In this document: one piece after another, positions 18,024 to 27,057 of the stretch
Numbering within the stretch: the first letter of the stretch is position 1
Layout: the number at the start of each line of letters is the position of its first letter
Assembly (NCBI RefSeq): GCF_034479555.1
Contig: NZ_CP140151.1
Span: 310,001-374,000, forward strand
Direction of reading: 5' to 3'
Source: Chromohalobacter canadensis
Lineage (GTDB): Bacteria; Pseudomonadota; Gammaproteobacteria; Pseudomonadales; Halomonadaceae
DNA length: 64,000 nucleotides
The notes under the pieces: generated by a model
Told to the model about the DNA's origin: nothing
Database searches by the model: none
What the model saw: only the letters and a program-made list of their open reading frames with translations
Position numbers and translations under genes: made by a program

Positions 18024-19829
18024 TCAACGATGAGCGTCCAGCCATGCCATGGCACCCGGCGTCGCCATCCATTGGTCACGCATCAGTTGTCGGTATTGCC
18101 ATGCCTCGGCGCGCGTCCCCGGCGCCGGCGCGTCGACGGCCAGCGCCACCGGCTTTGGCTTCTCGTCGCACAGCATCGGCACCAGGTAGGGATTGGCCCG
18201 TTGGGCAACGATGAGTACCTCGTCAGCCTCGTCACGACGTGCCAGACGATACAGGGCGAGCACACGCGCCATGGTCACGCCGATCATCTCTTCCTCATCG
18301 TGCGCGCCGCTGAGCTCGGCGGCCTCGTCATCACGCCCTTCACGCAGCAACTGATCGAGCACCAACTCACGCAACCCCAGGTCATCTTCTTCATCGAGCT
18401 TGAGCACTCGCTCGGCGAGATGCCGCGAACGCGTCCGTGCGCCGCGCTCCATCCCCACAATCAGCGCCAAGGCGCAGCGCAGCAAAGTAGCATTGTCGGC
18501 GTCATCCCAGGCAAAGGGACCTTGCTGCGTCTCGAGTTGCGACAGCCATGCCTCGAACCGCGCCGCCAGCGGGGCAAAGAAGCTCTCCGCCATCCAAGGC
18601 AGGCTTCCGAAGCGGCTGGTCAATGCCAGGCTCAGCGACTGCATTACCGCCGGCGAGCCCAACCATTCGGGATGAGCACACAAAGCGGGTAGCCATTCTC
18701 CGGCATTTTCCCATGGGTCGGACTCGAAACTCAGCGCGGCATCTTCGTCGACGGTCACCTTGAAATACTCGAACCACGCCGCGAAGGCGGTATCCTCACG
18801 AGCCGTGGCATGATATTCCACGTGGCCTTCCGGAGTACGCGACAACTGCAGCCAAGGCGGTTCCTCCAAGGTGTCGAGCAAGGCGGCAAGCGACGCCAAC
18901 GGCTCGGCCAGATCTTCCTCGGAGTTGATCATCTGCTCAGCCAGGGTTGCCTCGGGATTGGCAGCCAGGTCGGCCAAAAACTGTAGCTGATCCGTTTCGA
19001 GGTCGGAGCGCTTGGAGAGTCGACGCCACCAGAAATGCGCCCGGGCGCGGGCTTCTGCGGGATGGCCCTCGTGCAGCAACAGCATGGCCTCGATATAGGC
19101 CAACGTCGGCGAGTCGGGCAGCGTTTGCTGAGCCCGCACGAAAGCTTCCCGAGCGCTGGCCAAGTCGTCGCTGTCGAGGTGCATCAAGCATAGGCGCTCA
19201 AGCGCCACACCACGCAGGAAGGTCGGGCCACGCTCCAGGACCTCGTCGAGTAACGACGCCCGCTTGCGATGAAAACCGCGCGATTGATAGAGATCGACGA
19301 GAATTTCAAACGCCGGCTCGGCCTGCTCGGGAAGGCGCGACCAGTCACGCTCGCTGGAGAAAAGGCTTTCGAGGATCTGCTGGGCACGACCACGCTGACC
19401 GCTTTCGGCAGCAATCAAACCGGCCTCCAGCAGTGCCTGATCCGGCGCTTTGCCGCTGCCCAGGGCCGCCTTGAGTGTCTCGCCGGTCCATTCCTTGAGC
19501 GAAAGCATCCACATCAGGTGCGAGGGAACCGCACCCGGCAGCGTCACCGCACCGCAGCATTGCTTGGTCTTGCGCCCTGAATCGCACCAGCAAGGCTCGT
19601 TGCGCCCCGGCCACGCCAAGGGCTCGGGATCGAAACCAAGTCGCACCAGCGGCGTCTCGTTCCACAACAAGGGCGCCAAAGCCTGCGCCATGCCTAGGTC
19701 ACCGCCGACGCGTACCACTCCCTCGTCGCGCGCCCAGATCATCAGCGCCGGATAATGCTCGTTGTCGCGTATCGCTTTCAACGCGCCGCTGGCGTACCCC
19801 AGCAGTTGTTCCACCCATGCGGCCAGCAT
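18024..19829 (-). CDS. SEC-C motif and TPR-like protein of unknown function
   Basis: A 601-residue soluble protein. Near residues 75-92 it has a SEC-C zinc-binding motif (PGRNEPCWCDSGRKTKQCC), the same class as the C-terminal tail of SecA. Most of the rest is alpha-helical with repeat-like segments rich in Ala, Leu and Glu (e.g. ILVDLYQSRGFHRKRASLLDE, and LAYIEAMLLLHEGHPAEARAR), which resemble tetratricopeptide repeats. It is strongly acidic, as usual for halophiles. The gene is divergent from the large membrane protein at 19969, so they may share regulation. No assigned function. Confidence 0.75.
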   Translation of the reverse strand: MLAAWVEQLLGYASGALKAIRDNEHYPALMIWARDEGVVRVGGDLGMAQALAPLLWNETPLVRLGFDPEPLAWPGRNEPCWCDSGRKTKQCCGAVTLPGAVPSHLMWMLSLKEWTGETLKAALGSGKAPDQALLEAGLIAAESGQRGRAQQILESLFSSERDWSRLPEQAEPAFEILVDLYQSRGFHRKRASLLDEVLERGPTFLRGVALERLCLMHLDSDDLASAREAFVRAQQTLPDSPTLAYIEAMLLLHEGHPAEARARAHFWWRRLSKRSDLETDQLQFLADLAANPEATLAEQMINSEEDLAEPLASLAALLDTLEEPPWLQLSRTPEGHVEYHATAREDTAFAAWFEYFKVTVDEDAALSFESDPWENAGEWLPALCAHPEWLGSPAVMQSLSLALTSRFGSLPWMAESFFAPLAARFEAWLSQLETQQGPFAWDDADNATLLRCALALIVGMERGARTRSRHLAERVLKLDEEDDLGLRELVLDQLLREGRDDEAAELSGAHDEEEMIGVTMARVLALYRLARRDEADEVLIVAQRANPYLVPMLCDEKPKPVALAVDAPAPGTRAEAWQYRQLMRDQWMATPGAMAWLDAHR

Positions 19830-19968
19830 CGCGACCCTCCAGAAAAAATCGCCTTATTCTAGCATGTCCGACAAGCGAGCCTCATCCGTCTACCGGCTGG
19901 ATGCACCGATGCCGCTTTTCGGGTATTGTCGCCGCTGGTCCGAACCCCGCCATGTAAGGGATGTCATC

Positions 19969-21888
19969 GTGCTCCTGCCGTTGCCGTTTCAGCGTAAAGC
20001 ATCACCCGCTCAAGAAACCTCACAGGTCCGTCTCGAACGCGAAGGACGCAACGAAATCCGTCGCATCACCGCGGCCGTCGAGAAGGTGCCCTGGTCAGTC
20101 AGTCTGATGCAGATCCTATGGACGGCCGGTCCAGTAACGCTGCTCGGCGCCTGGGGCGGCTACCTGCTGGGATACGGCAAGGCACCGACCACGGAAAACT
20201 ACGTCTTCTTCATTTCCTATACGGTGATTACCGGCGCTGCGGGGATCCTGGCCAACCTTGGCTACCACCTCACTCAGGGACGCAAGGCCGAGAAGACCTC
20301 CGGGCAGATCGAGCAGGTCATCAAGACCTTGCCGGAGCTGCTGCTGGTCACCCGTGACCTGATCGTCGAAAGCCTCGAGGGCGATGCCCGACGCCGCGAG
20401 GCCGCCGCCATGTTGCTGCGCAAGCACGACCTTTCGCCGGAAGGCGTCGAGCTCGCGGCCATCGAGCTGCTCGACGACCGCGAGAGCGCACGCCTCATCG
20501 GCCAGATCGACGTCTACCGCCGGGTCGGCTTGCATGCCCGCATCCGCGATCTCGTCACGCAATACCGGGACACCCTGGAGCCTCAGTTCAACGCTCTCTA
20601 CGACACCGCGCCCATCGCCACGCACCTGTTGCGTGAACGCTTCGAGGGTCGTGCCCCCGACCTTCACCAAGGCGTGCCGCGCGACGAGAACTTCATCGAG
20701 CGCGTCATGGCGGCCATTGAGCAGGATAACGACCTGCTGATGACCCTGCAGGACGTCGAGGAAATGATGATTCTGGCGTTCGAACTAATCAGCGGGCGCA
20801 AGATTCCAGTGCTCTCGTTCGAGTATCGCGGCCGCTGGCGCCTCGCCCAGGCGTTCGACAATCTGGAAGAGGCACGCGCACGCCAGCGCATCGCGCAAGC
20901 GACCGGCCTTTCGCGTCTCAAGGCGCTCAATGTCTATCTCGCCGAGCAGTCCGGCACCCTGGTCGAAGACAGCGCCTCGGGGCTGCGTGCCGAGCTGCTG
21001 CTCGAGCGTTCGGTCAAGGCGATGGACGCGTTGGCCGAGCAGATCGTGCACCTCGCCCAGGCAGTGGAAGTCGGTCAAGAAGAGCGCAAGCGCGCGTTAC
21101 GCACCAAGGCAGATATCCTCGCCAATGCCATCCAGCTCTACAAGAGCGTTTCCAGCGCCTACGAACAGGTGGGCCGCAGTCACGCTCAGTTGATCAAGTC
21201 AGTGGATCGCTGGGAGCGCATCACCGCCAGCCTATCCGACGACACGACGCGCCTGCGCCTGGGGCCAGGGCGGCGAGGGCTGCGCATCCGCGAACGCACC
21301 ATTGCGCTGGATGACGAAGCCAAGGCACGGGTCTGCAAGCATCTCGCCCGCTACTTGAACCAGACGGGCATCACGCCACGCCATCACGAAGCGTGGCGCG
21401 GCGCTCACCGCGAGACTCAGCTCAGCGTTGGCGTGGATGCCGCCAAGCGCCTGGCCATCGAGATATTCCTCGCGCTCGAACCTCACGTGGGGCTGTCGCA
21501 ACCCGCCACGCAGCGTGCCATCAATAGCTCCAACGCCGCCGACTTCGGCCAGATCGAGCCCAACCTCTCGGCGGCCGCCAAGGCCGCGCTAGGCGCCTCG
21601 ATGGTCCGTGAAGTGGATACCGAGTTGTCACGCGCGGCGGAATCATTGGCGTTGGCGCTGGTGCGCCACTATCGCGTGGAGCTCGAACCCGCCGCCATCG
21701 AGTTTCTCAAACGCCAGTACGGCGCCCGCGACAGCACCCTGCAGATGCTCTCCAACATCAACCTGACGGGACGCAGCGACGCCCGTAACGTCAGTTTTCT
21801 CAGCCATCGCCCACCCGCCGTGGGGACACCCCATCGTGACTGGTATCGTGCCCTGGTGCGCGCACGTCGGCTCTTCGGGCGTCGCTAG
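19969..21888 (+). CDS. Large membrane-anchored coiled-coil protein of unknown function
   Basis: A protein of about 639 residues from GTG at 19969 (AAGGG ten bases before it). The frame also opens at ATG 19864 and further upstream, so the start is uncertain. An amphipathic N-terminus (LPLPFQRKASPAQET) is followed by two hydrophobic helices near residues 45-68 and 77-100. A long cytoplasmic helical region rich in Arg, Glu and Leu comes next, including ELLLERSVKAMDALAEQIV, which has heptad character. The C-terminal end contains RRLFGRR. I recognise no family. It stands alone between the SEC-C gene and topB. Confidence 0.7.
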   Translation: MLLPLPFQRKASPAQETSQVRLEREGRNEIRRITAAVEKVPWSVSLMQILWTAGPVTLLGAWGGYLLGYGKAPTTENYVFFISYTVITGAAGILANLGYHLTQGRKAEKTSGQIEQVIKTLPELLLVTRDLIVESLEGDARRREAAAMLLRKHDLSPEGVELAAIELLDDRESARLIGQIDVYRRVGLHARIRDLVTQYRDTLEPQFNALYDTAPIATHLLRERFEGRAPDLHQGVPRDENFIERVMAAIEQDNDLLMTLQDVEEMMILAFELISGRKIPVLSFEYRGRWRLAQAFDNLEEARARQRIAQATGLSRLKALNVYLAEQSGTLVEDSASGLRAELLLERSVKAMDALAEQIVHLAQAVEVGQEERKRALRTKADILANAIQLYKSVSSAYEQVGRSHAQLIKSVDRWERITASLSDDTTRLRLGPGRRGLRIRERTIALDDEAKARVCKHLARYLNQTGITPRHHEAWRGAHRETQLSVGVDAAKRLAIEIFLALEPHVGLSQPATQRAINSSNAADFGQIEPNLSAAAKAALGASMVREVDTELSRAAESLALALVRHYRVELEPAAIEFLKRQYGARDSTLQMLSNINLTGRSDARNVSFLSHRPPAVGTPHRDWYRALVRARRLFGRR

Positions 21889-21950
21889 TCCACGCCTCGG
21901 AATGAACATGTCAGAATAGATGCCATACTCATGCGGAATCACTGAACGCC

Positions 21951-23885
21951 ATGCGCCTGATCGTCGCCGAAAAACCTAGCCTGGCACGCGCCATCGCCGA
22001 CGCATTACCTGCCAAGACGCAACGTCAGGACGGGTATCTCGAATGCGCGGAGACCTGCATCAGCTGGTGCGTCGGGCATCTCCTCGAGCAGGCACCCCCC
22101 GACGCCTACGACGCTCGCTATCAGCAATGGCGCCTCGACGATTTACCCATTGTGCCCCAGCAATGGCAACTCATACCGCGCGCCAAGGCCCGTACGCAGT
22201 TGGCCGTGATTCGCAAACTCCTCAAGCGCGCCGATAGCGTGGTGCATGCCGGCGACCCGGACCGCGAGGGGCAATTGCTGGTGCAGCAGGTCATTGAACG
22301 CCTAGGCTGGCGCGGCCCGATGTCGCGACTGTTGATCAGCGACCTCAACCGCCCTGCGGTGCAACAGGCGCTGCAGCGCCTCGAGGACAACGCGCGCTAC
22401 CAGTCACTTTTCGAGGCCGCCGAGGCACGTTCGCGCGCCGATTGGCTGTATGGCATCAACCTGTCACGCGCCTGGACCTTGACCGGCCGCCAAGCCGGCT
22501 ACTCGGGCGTGCTCTCGGTGGGACGCGTTCAGACACCCGTATTAGGGCTCATCGTGCGCCGTGACCTGGAGATCGAGCGCTTCGTCTCGCGGCCCTTTTA
22601 TACGCTGTGGGCGGACCTTGGCGTCGAGCACGGCTCACTACGTGCCTGGTGGCAACCGCAGCCGCCGCATTCGCTCGACGACCAGGGGCGGCTGTTGGCG
22701 CGCGAACCGGCCGAGGCGTTGGCGGCGCGCTTGCCCGGGGCCGAGGGACACCTGAGTACCCTGCAAAGCAAGAAGAAGTCCCAGACGGCCCCCTTGCCGT
22801 ATTCGCTTTCGGCATTGCAGGTCGATGCCGCGCGCCGTTACAAACTGCCGGCCAAACGTGTGCTGGATATCTGCCAGACGCTCTACGAGCGCCATCAGCT
22901 CATCACTTACCCGCGCTCGGATTGTCGCTACCTGCCCGAAGGGCATTTCGCCACGGCGAAGCAGACACTCTCTACGGCCTGCGCCTCTGACGACACCCTC
23001 GCCGGCTGGCTGCGCGGCGCGGACTTCAACCGCCGCTCACGCGCCTGGAACGACAAGCAGGTGGGCGCCCACCATGCGCTGGCGCCCACCGGACGCCCTT
23101 TCACTGCGACTCACTTGTCCAATGATGAGGCCAACGTCTTCCGACTGATCGCCCGCAACGTACTCGCGCAATTCTACCCGCCTCTGGAAACGCGCGACGT
23201 CAAGGCCGAGTTCTCGATCCTCGATGAATGCTTTCGTGCCCAAGGCCGAGAGATACTCGTGCCCGGGTGGAAGCCGCTATTCACCACGCGCGATGAAGCA
23301 CCGGCACTGCCCGCATTGCACGAAGGCGAAACCGCTCGGGTCCAGGCATGTGCCGTAGGGGATCGTCAGACGCGCCCGCCGGAGCCGTTCTCCGACGCCA
23401 GCCTGATCAAGGCGATGATGAACATCGCCCGCTACGTCGACGATGACGCGGTGCGTCGTACCCTGCGCGACACCGACGGCCTGGGCACCGAGGCAACACG
23501 TGCCGGCATTCTGGAGACACTTATCACGCGCGGTTACGTGATTCGTCAGCAAGGCTCACTGCGCGCCACGCGGACCGGACGCGCGCTGATTCAAGCCTTG
23601 CCGGACACTGCCACGCGCCCCGAGCGCACGGCCCTCTGGGAGCAGCGCCTGGCCGAGATCGCCGAGGGCAACGCCGACGCAACCGTGTTCCTCGACACTC
23701 TGGTGGGCGATGTTCACCAACTACTTAGCCAGGCGGACACCGAGCGTATGCGTCAGGCTCTGGCCACGCCAGGCGGTGCCGAGCCCAAGCGGCCGGCACG
23801 CGGCAAATCCAACACCGCGCGACGACGCACCAAGAAGCGCACCTCATCGCGCAAATCGACAACGAAAAAAGGCGATGCCGGATGA
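21951..23885 (+). CDS. topB: DNA topoisomerase III
   Basis: A type IA topoisomerase that decatenates DNA. The 644-residue protein has the TOPRIM domain at its N-terminus: LIVAEKPSLARAIADAL, then HAGDPDREGQLLVQQ with the metal-binding DxD. The catalytic tyrosine lies in the LITYPRSDCRYLPEGHF block. The C-terminal tail is a basic, Lys/Arg-rich stretch (ARRRTKKRTSSRKSTTKK) that can bind DNA nonspecifically, replacing the zinc fingers of TopA. This layout and the absence of Cys4 motifs separate it from topoisomerase I. Confidence 0.95.
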   Translation: MRLIVAEKPSLARAIADALPAKTQRQDGYLECAETCISWCVGHLLEQAPPDAYDARYQQWRLDDLPIVPQQWQLIPRAKARTQLAVIRKLLKRADSVVHAGDPDREGQLLVQQVIERLGWRGPMSRLLISDLNRPAVQQALQRLEDNARYQSLFEAAEARSRADWLYGINLSRAWTLTGRQAGYSGVLSVGRVQTPVLGLIVRRDLEIERFVSRPFYTLWADLGVEHGSLRAWWQPQPPHSLDDQGRLLAREPAEALAARLPGAEGHLSTLQSKKKSQTAPLPYSLSALQVDAARRYKLPAKRVLDICQTLYERHQLITYPRSDCRYLPEGHFATAKQTLSTACASDDTLAGWLRGADFNRRSRAWNDKQVGAHHALAPTGRPFTATHLSNDEANVFRLIARNVLAQFYPPLETRDVKAEFSILDECFRAQGREILVPGWKPLFTTRDEAPALPALHEGETARVQACAVGDRQTRPPEPFSDASLIKAMMNIARYVDDDAVRRTLRDTDGLGTEATRAGILETLITRGYVIRQQGSLRATRTGRALIQALPDTATRPERTALWEQRLAEIAEGNADATVFLDTLVGDVHQLLSQADTERMRQALATPGGAEPKRPARGKSNTARRRTKKRTSSRKSTTKKGDAG

Positions 23886-24071
23886 GCCCATCGCCTACAT
23901 GGTGGATTCTCGGGGCCGGTGAAATGTCCTCGCTGGCAGACCGACCGAGCGCGAGGCCATACTAAAACCTTTGCTGGCCGCCGAACGCCAACGATGCACC
24001 GCGTCGACACTCGAGACGCTGTATCATGGCAAACAATCATGAATGCCCGGATCACGACGAACGGAGATTCC

Positions 24072-24338
24072 ATGCGCCACCGCCTCTTCATCACGCTCTT
24101 ATTGGCTTTCTTGCTCCCCGGGCTCGGTCACGCGTTCCTTCGCCGCTGGGGCTGGGCCGCTCTGTGGCTGGCCGGATTCATCGCTCTGATGGCGCTGATG
24201 ATGATCCCCATTCGCTGGCTAGGCTTCATCTGGTTGCTGTTGCTACTCGTGTTATGGACGGCAAGCATGGTGCATGCGGCCACATTGGCGCGCGCTAAAG
24301 CTAAAGCATGCGCCGGGAACCAACACGGAGCGTCATGA
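24072..24338 (+). CDS. Small membrane protein
   Basis: An 88-residue protein (MRHRLFITLLLAFLLPGLGHA) with about three hydrophobic segments, the last being LGFIWLLLLLVLWTASMV, and a short basic tail. GGAG nine bases upstream of the ATG supports the start; the open frame upstream of it is not conserved-looking. Its stop overlaps the start of the FUSC gene (ATGA), so the two are probably translationally coupled. Function unknown; a partner of the transporter-like neighbour is an inference from the overlap. Confidence 0.7.
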   Translation: MRHRLFITLLLAFLLPGLGHAFLRRWGWAALWLAGFIALMALMMIPIRWLGFIWLLLLLVLWTASMVHAATLARAKAKACAGNQHGAS

Positions 24339-25507
24339 CTGTGATGTCGCCCACTCGTCTGCGCGATCCGTACTTCATCTACCGCTACCGCCATCGACTG
24401 CACGTCCTGCGTACCTCGGTGGCGTTGGCGATCACCTTCATCATCATCCTGACCCTGCAAATTCCTCATGGCAGCTGGGCGCTGGTCAGCACGATGATGG
24501 TCATGGGCAATCTGCCGCATATCGGCGGCGTCATCGACAAAGGGGGGCAACGCCTTCTGGGCACGGTGCTCGGAGCGATCTGGGGCATCTTGCTGGTGCT
24601 GATTCCCGCGCCGGCACCGTGGGTGGTACCGGCCTGGACCTTGATCGGCATCGCAGTCGCCACACACACCACGTTCGCCACGCGCTATGGTTATAGCGCG
24701 CTGATGTTCGGAGTGACATTGCTGATGGTGGTGGGAGACGGTCACCAGGATTTGGGGCTCGCCCTATGGCGCGCCTTCGACGTGCTGATCGGGACGAGCA
24801 TCGGCATCCTCGCCACCTTGTTCATTCTGCCCCAGAAAGCCACCGACCTCTTGCGCTTCCTGCTCGCCGACAACCTCGACAAGCTAGCGCGGCTTTATCA
24901 TGCACATACCAATGCGACGCAGCATGATGACGTCGATACACGCCAATTGCTGAAGAGCACGACGGATCAACTGGTCAAGCAACGTGGTCTGGTGGATGCC
25001 ATCCACAGCGAGCGCCGCCTGCATCGCGATGACCTGGAACGCATTCTGTCGCTGGAACGACGCATGCTATCGACGATCGAGCTGCTCCTGGAAACTCACT
25101 GGGCTACGCGGGCCGGTCACGACATCATCGCCGAACTCGATGGCTTGCGGGACGAACAGCACCGCCTGGCGCGCGCGCTCGGCAGTCTGGCGTTCCAGGT
25201 CCGCACGGGTCAGACTATCGATATCACGGTGGTCGCCTTCGACTTGCAACGCCATGCACAAGCCGCCCTTGAAGCACGCGGCGAAAACGACCGCGCCCTG
25301 TTCAGCCCGAGCGGCTACCTGTGGCTCAACCGTGAGCTGGCACGTCTCACGCAAGCGCTCATCGACACCTTGCAGACACTCGACCGACTGCCCAGCGCCC
25401 GCTTGCGTCGCCGCGCTTCGCGTCACACCCTGATTCACGACCACCTGGCGATGCCACTGGATACATCGCGGGGCAACCCGGAGCGCACCGAGGATGAGGC
25501 ACGCTGA
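24335..25507 (+). CDS. FUSC-family membrane protein (aromatic acid exporter type)
   Basis: A 390-residue protein of the fusaric acid resistance/YccS superfamily. The N-terminal half has six predicted membrane helices, e.g. TSVALAITFIIILTLQIPHG and WGILLVLIPAPAPWVVPAW, with the family sequence GGQRLLGTVLGAIWG. The C-terminal half is a long cytoplasmic helical region. Members export aromatic acids or similar compounds, but the substrate here is unknown. It overlaps the preceding small membrane protein by four bases. The C-terminus is short compared with full two-repeat FUSC exporters, which places it with the single-repeat type. Confidence 0.78.
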   Translation: MTVMSPTRLRDPYFIYRYRHRLHVLRTSVALAITFIIILTLQIPHGSWALVSTMMVMGNLPHIGGVIDKGGQRLLGTVLGAIWGILLVLIPAPAPWVVPAWTLIGIAVATHTTFATRYGYSALMFGVTLLMVVGDGHQDLGLALWRAFDVLIGTSIGILATLFILPQKATDLLRFLLADNLDKLARLYHAHTNATQHDDVDTRQLLKSTTDQLVKQRGLVDAIHSERRLHRDDLERILSLERRMLSTIELLLETHWATRAGHDIIAELDGLRDEQHRLARALGSLAFQVRTGQTIDITVVAFDLQRHAQAALEARGENDRALFSPSGYLWLNRELARLTQALIDTLQTLDRLPSARLRRRASRHTLIHDHLAMPLDTSRGNPERTEDEAR

Positions 25508-25542
25508 CGCCCAGTACCGATGAGTGGCAGCACCGATTAGCG

Positions 25543-25950
25543 TCAATGCTGCCCTGACGGCATCGCCTCCAACAGCCGTATACGCAGCAGGCGACGCGAA
25601 GTGGGCGCCGCGCTGTCCGGCCACAGCCAAATAACGCGGCGCCCGATGCGCAAACCGATCAAACACGCACCGATACGCAGCGGTATCGGCGCAGCGTTCT
25701 GCCACTGTCCCGAGGCCTCACGCCATTGCCATGTAGCGTGCTCCCCGTCGAGGCGCTGGCGCAACTCCCAGCGACGCTGTCCATGCCACCAGTAGCCCAC
25801 CAGTACCGCACCGCTAAGCGATACCGCAGACGTCAGCCACCATGTGCTCAGCATGAGCGCCAAGCCACTCACTAACCCCCAGACGAGGGCATGAAGCGCC
25901 AAGTCGAGCCTAGAGGGTACGATACTGATTGTTGGAAGTGGTTTCGGCAT
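25543..25950 (-). CDS. ygfX: YgfX (CptA)-like membrane protein
   Basis: A 135-residue protein with two hydrophobic helices (ALHALVWGLVSGLALMLST and WWLTSAVSLSGAVLVGYWW) followed by a hydrophilic tail with the ARRVIWLWPD-type segment. Family and position identify it: in gammaproteobacteria ygfX (cptA) directly follows sdhE (ygfY, cptB) and overlaps it, as here where the ORFs overlap by 41 bases. YgfX has been described as a partner of SdhE in E. coli-like organisms and as a toxin acting on cytoskeletal proteins; which applies here is unknown. Confidence 0.7.
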   Translation of the reverse strand: MPKPLPTISIVPSRLDLALHALVWGLVSGLALMLSTWWLTSAVSLSGAVLVGYWWHGQRRWELRQRLDGEHATWQWREASGQWQNAAPIPLRIGACLIGLRIGRRVIWLWPDSAAPTSRRLLRIRLLEAMPSGQH

Positions 25951-26188
25951 AATCGACGATCATCTGGACGATGCGCCGCAACTCGGCATCGGCGGGCCAC
26001 TCTCGGCGCATCAGCCAGATGAAGAGATCCTGATCTTCCTGGTCGATCAACGTCTGATAACGGGCCTTGTCCGCCTCATCGAGCTGCGGGTAGCAATGTT
26101 CGAGAAACGGGATCAGGAGTAGATCCAGCTCCCACATGCCACGCCGCGAGTGCCAATAAAGCCGTTTGATGGTTACATCGTCCTGCAT
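25910..26188 (-). CDS. sdhE: SdhE (YgfY) flavinylation factor
   Basis: Assembly factor that promotes covalent attachment of FAD to succinate dehydrogenase. The 92-residue protein holds the diagnostic KRLYWHSRRGMWELD with the RGxxE motif. LLIPFLEHCYPQLDEADKARY, a loop and FIWLMRREWPADAELRRIV follow. The ATG at 26188 has GGGAG upstream; a TTG four codons before it is in the same frame. It overlaps ygfX, forming the typical two-gene unit. There are 225 bases before ihfB on the other side. Confidence 0.93.
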   Translation of the reverse strand: MQDDVTIKRLYWHSRRGMWELDLLLIPFLEHCYPQLDEADKARYQTLIDQEDQDLFIWLMRREWPADAELRRIVQMIVDYAETTSNNQYRTL

Positions 26189-26413
26189 GGAGACTCCCAA
26201 GCGATGTCATGACATGAATAGACGACGAGTATACCCGAGGACTTGGCGAGACACACCGTTTCCACCTCTTGGCTCAAAACCAGCTAATATTGACTTGCAA
26301 TGTGCTAGTGCGTTGTTTTATCAAGGTTTGAACAGTATGCTGAATTCACAACAATATCGTGGTCGCTTTATTGCCATGTGCAGCGGAGCGGCAAAGTCGC
26401 TTGGAGACAATCG

Positions 26414-26710
26414 ATGACCAAGTCCGAATTGATTGAACAGATTGCCATTAGGCAGCCCGAGCTATCGGCCAAAGAGGTCGAGGCAGCGGTCAAGATCATC
26501 CTCGAAGACATTACCCACTCGCTTTCCAGCGGCGGGCGTGTCGAAATTCGCGGGTTCGGTAGCTTCTCCCTACACTTTCGGGAACCCCGGACCGGACGTA
26601 ACCCCAAAACCGGCGACCCCGTCGACCTGCAGGGCAAGTTCGTGCCGCACTTCAAGCCCGGCAAGGAGTTGCGTGAACAGGTCAACGCCAGCCGTGCACT
26701 CGGCTACTGA
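26414..26710 (+). CDS. ihfB: Integration host factor beta subunit
   Basis: A 98-residue DNA-bending protein that pairs with IhfA. It starts [19 protein letters not shown] and has [29 protein letters not shown], with the beta-arm sequence used for minor-groove insertion, then [12 protein letters not shown]. Length and motifs are those of beta subunits (HU-type genes lack this flank). GGAG nine bases before the ATG marks the start rather than the upstream in-frame one. It is first in the group with lapA and lapB. Usually rpsA lies immediately upstream, but here it is 8 kb away on the other strand. Confidence 0.95.
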   Translation: MTKSELIEQIAIRQPELSAKEVEAAVKIILEDITHSLSSGGRVEIRGFGSFSLHFREPRTGRNPKTGDPVDLQGKFVPHFKPGKELREQVNASRALGY

Positions 26711-26751
26711 AGCCCCCAGGGCGCCAATCTCCATGCAAAAGGAACCTGCCC

Positions 26752-27057
26752 ATGCGTTGGTTTAAAGGTGTCGTGCTGGCCATCATCTTGTTGGTCGTCC
26801 TGTTGCTCGGCATCCTGTTTGCCGTCAATAACCAACAGGCCATGCCGCTCGACTTGATATGGGTTGAACTGCCGCCCGCCTCGCTGTCTCTTTGGCTGCT
26901 GATATCGCTGGCCTGCGGCGTAATCCTCGGCATGCTGGCCATGACCGGTATCTATCTGCGGCTGCGCACGCTACTAACCCGTGCCCAACGCCACAATCAA
27001 CAGCAGCGCAAGGAACTGGATCGGTTACGCACCCAGGAGTTCAAGGAAGCGCCCTGA
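26752..27057 (+). CDS. lapA: LapA lipopolysaccharide assembly membrane protein
   Basis: A 101-residue DUF1049-type protein with two membrane helices (VVLAIILLVVLLLGILFAVN and LWLLISLACGVILGMLAM) and a cytoplasmic coiled-coil tail (RAQRHNQQQRKELDRLR). LapA forms a complex with LapB that adjusts LPS synthesis by controlling LpxC stability. The stop codon is directly followed by the ATG of lapB, so the pair is translated together. lpxC, the target of LapB, is present elsewhere in the window. Confidence 0.88.
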   Translation: MRWFKGVVLAIILLVVLLLGILFAVNNQQAMPLDLIWVELPPASLSLWLLISLACGVILGMLAMTGIYLRLRTLLTRAQRHNQQQRKELDRLRTQEFKEAP

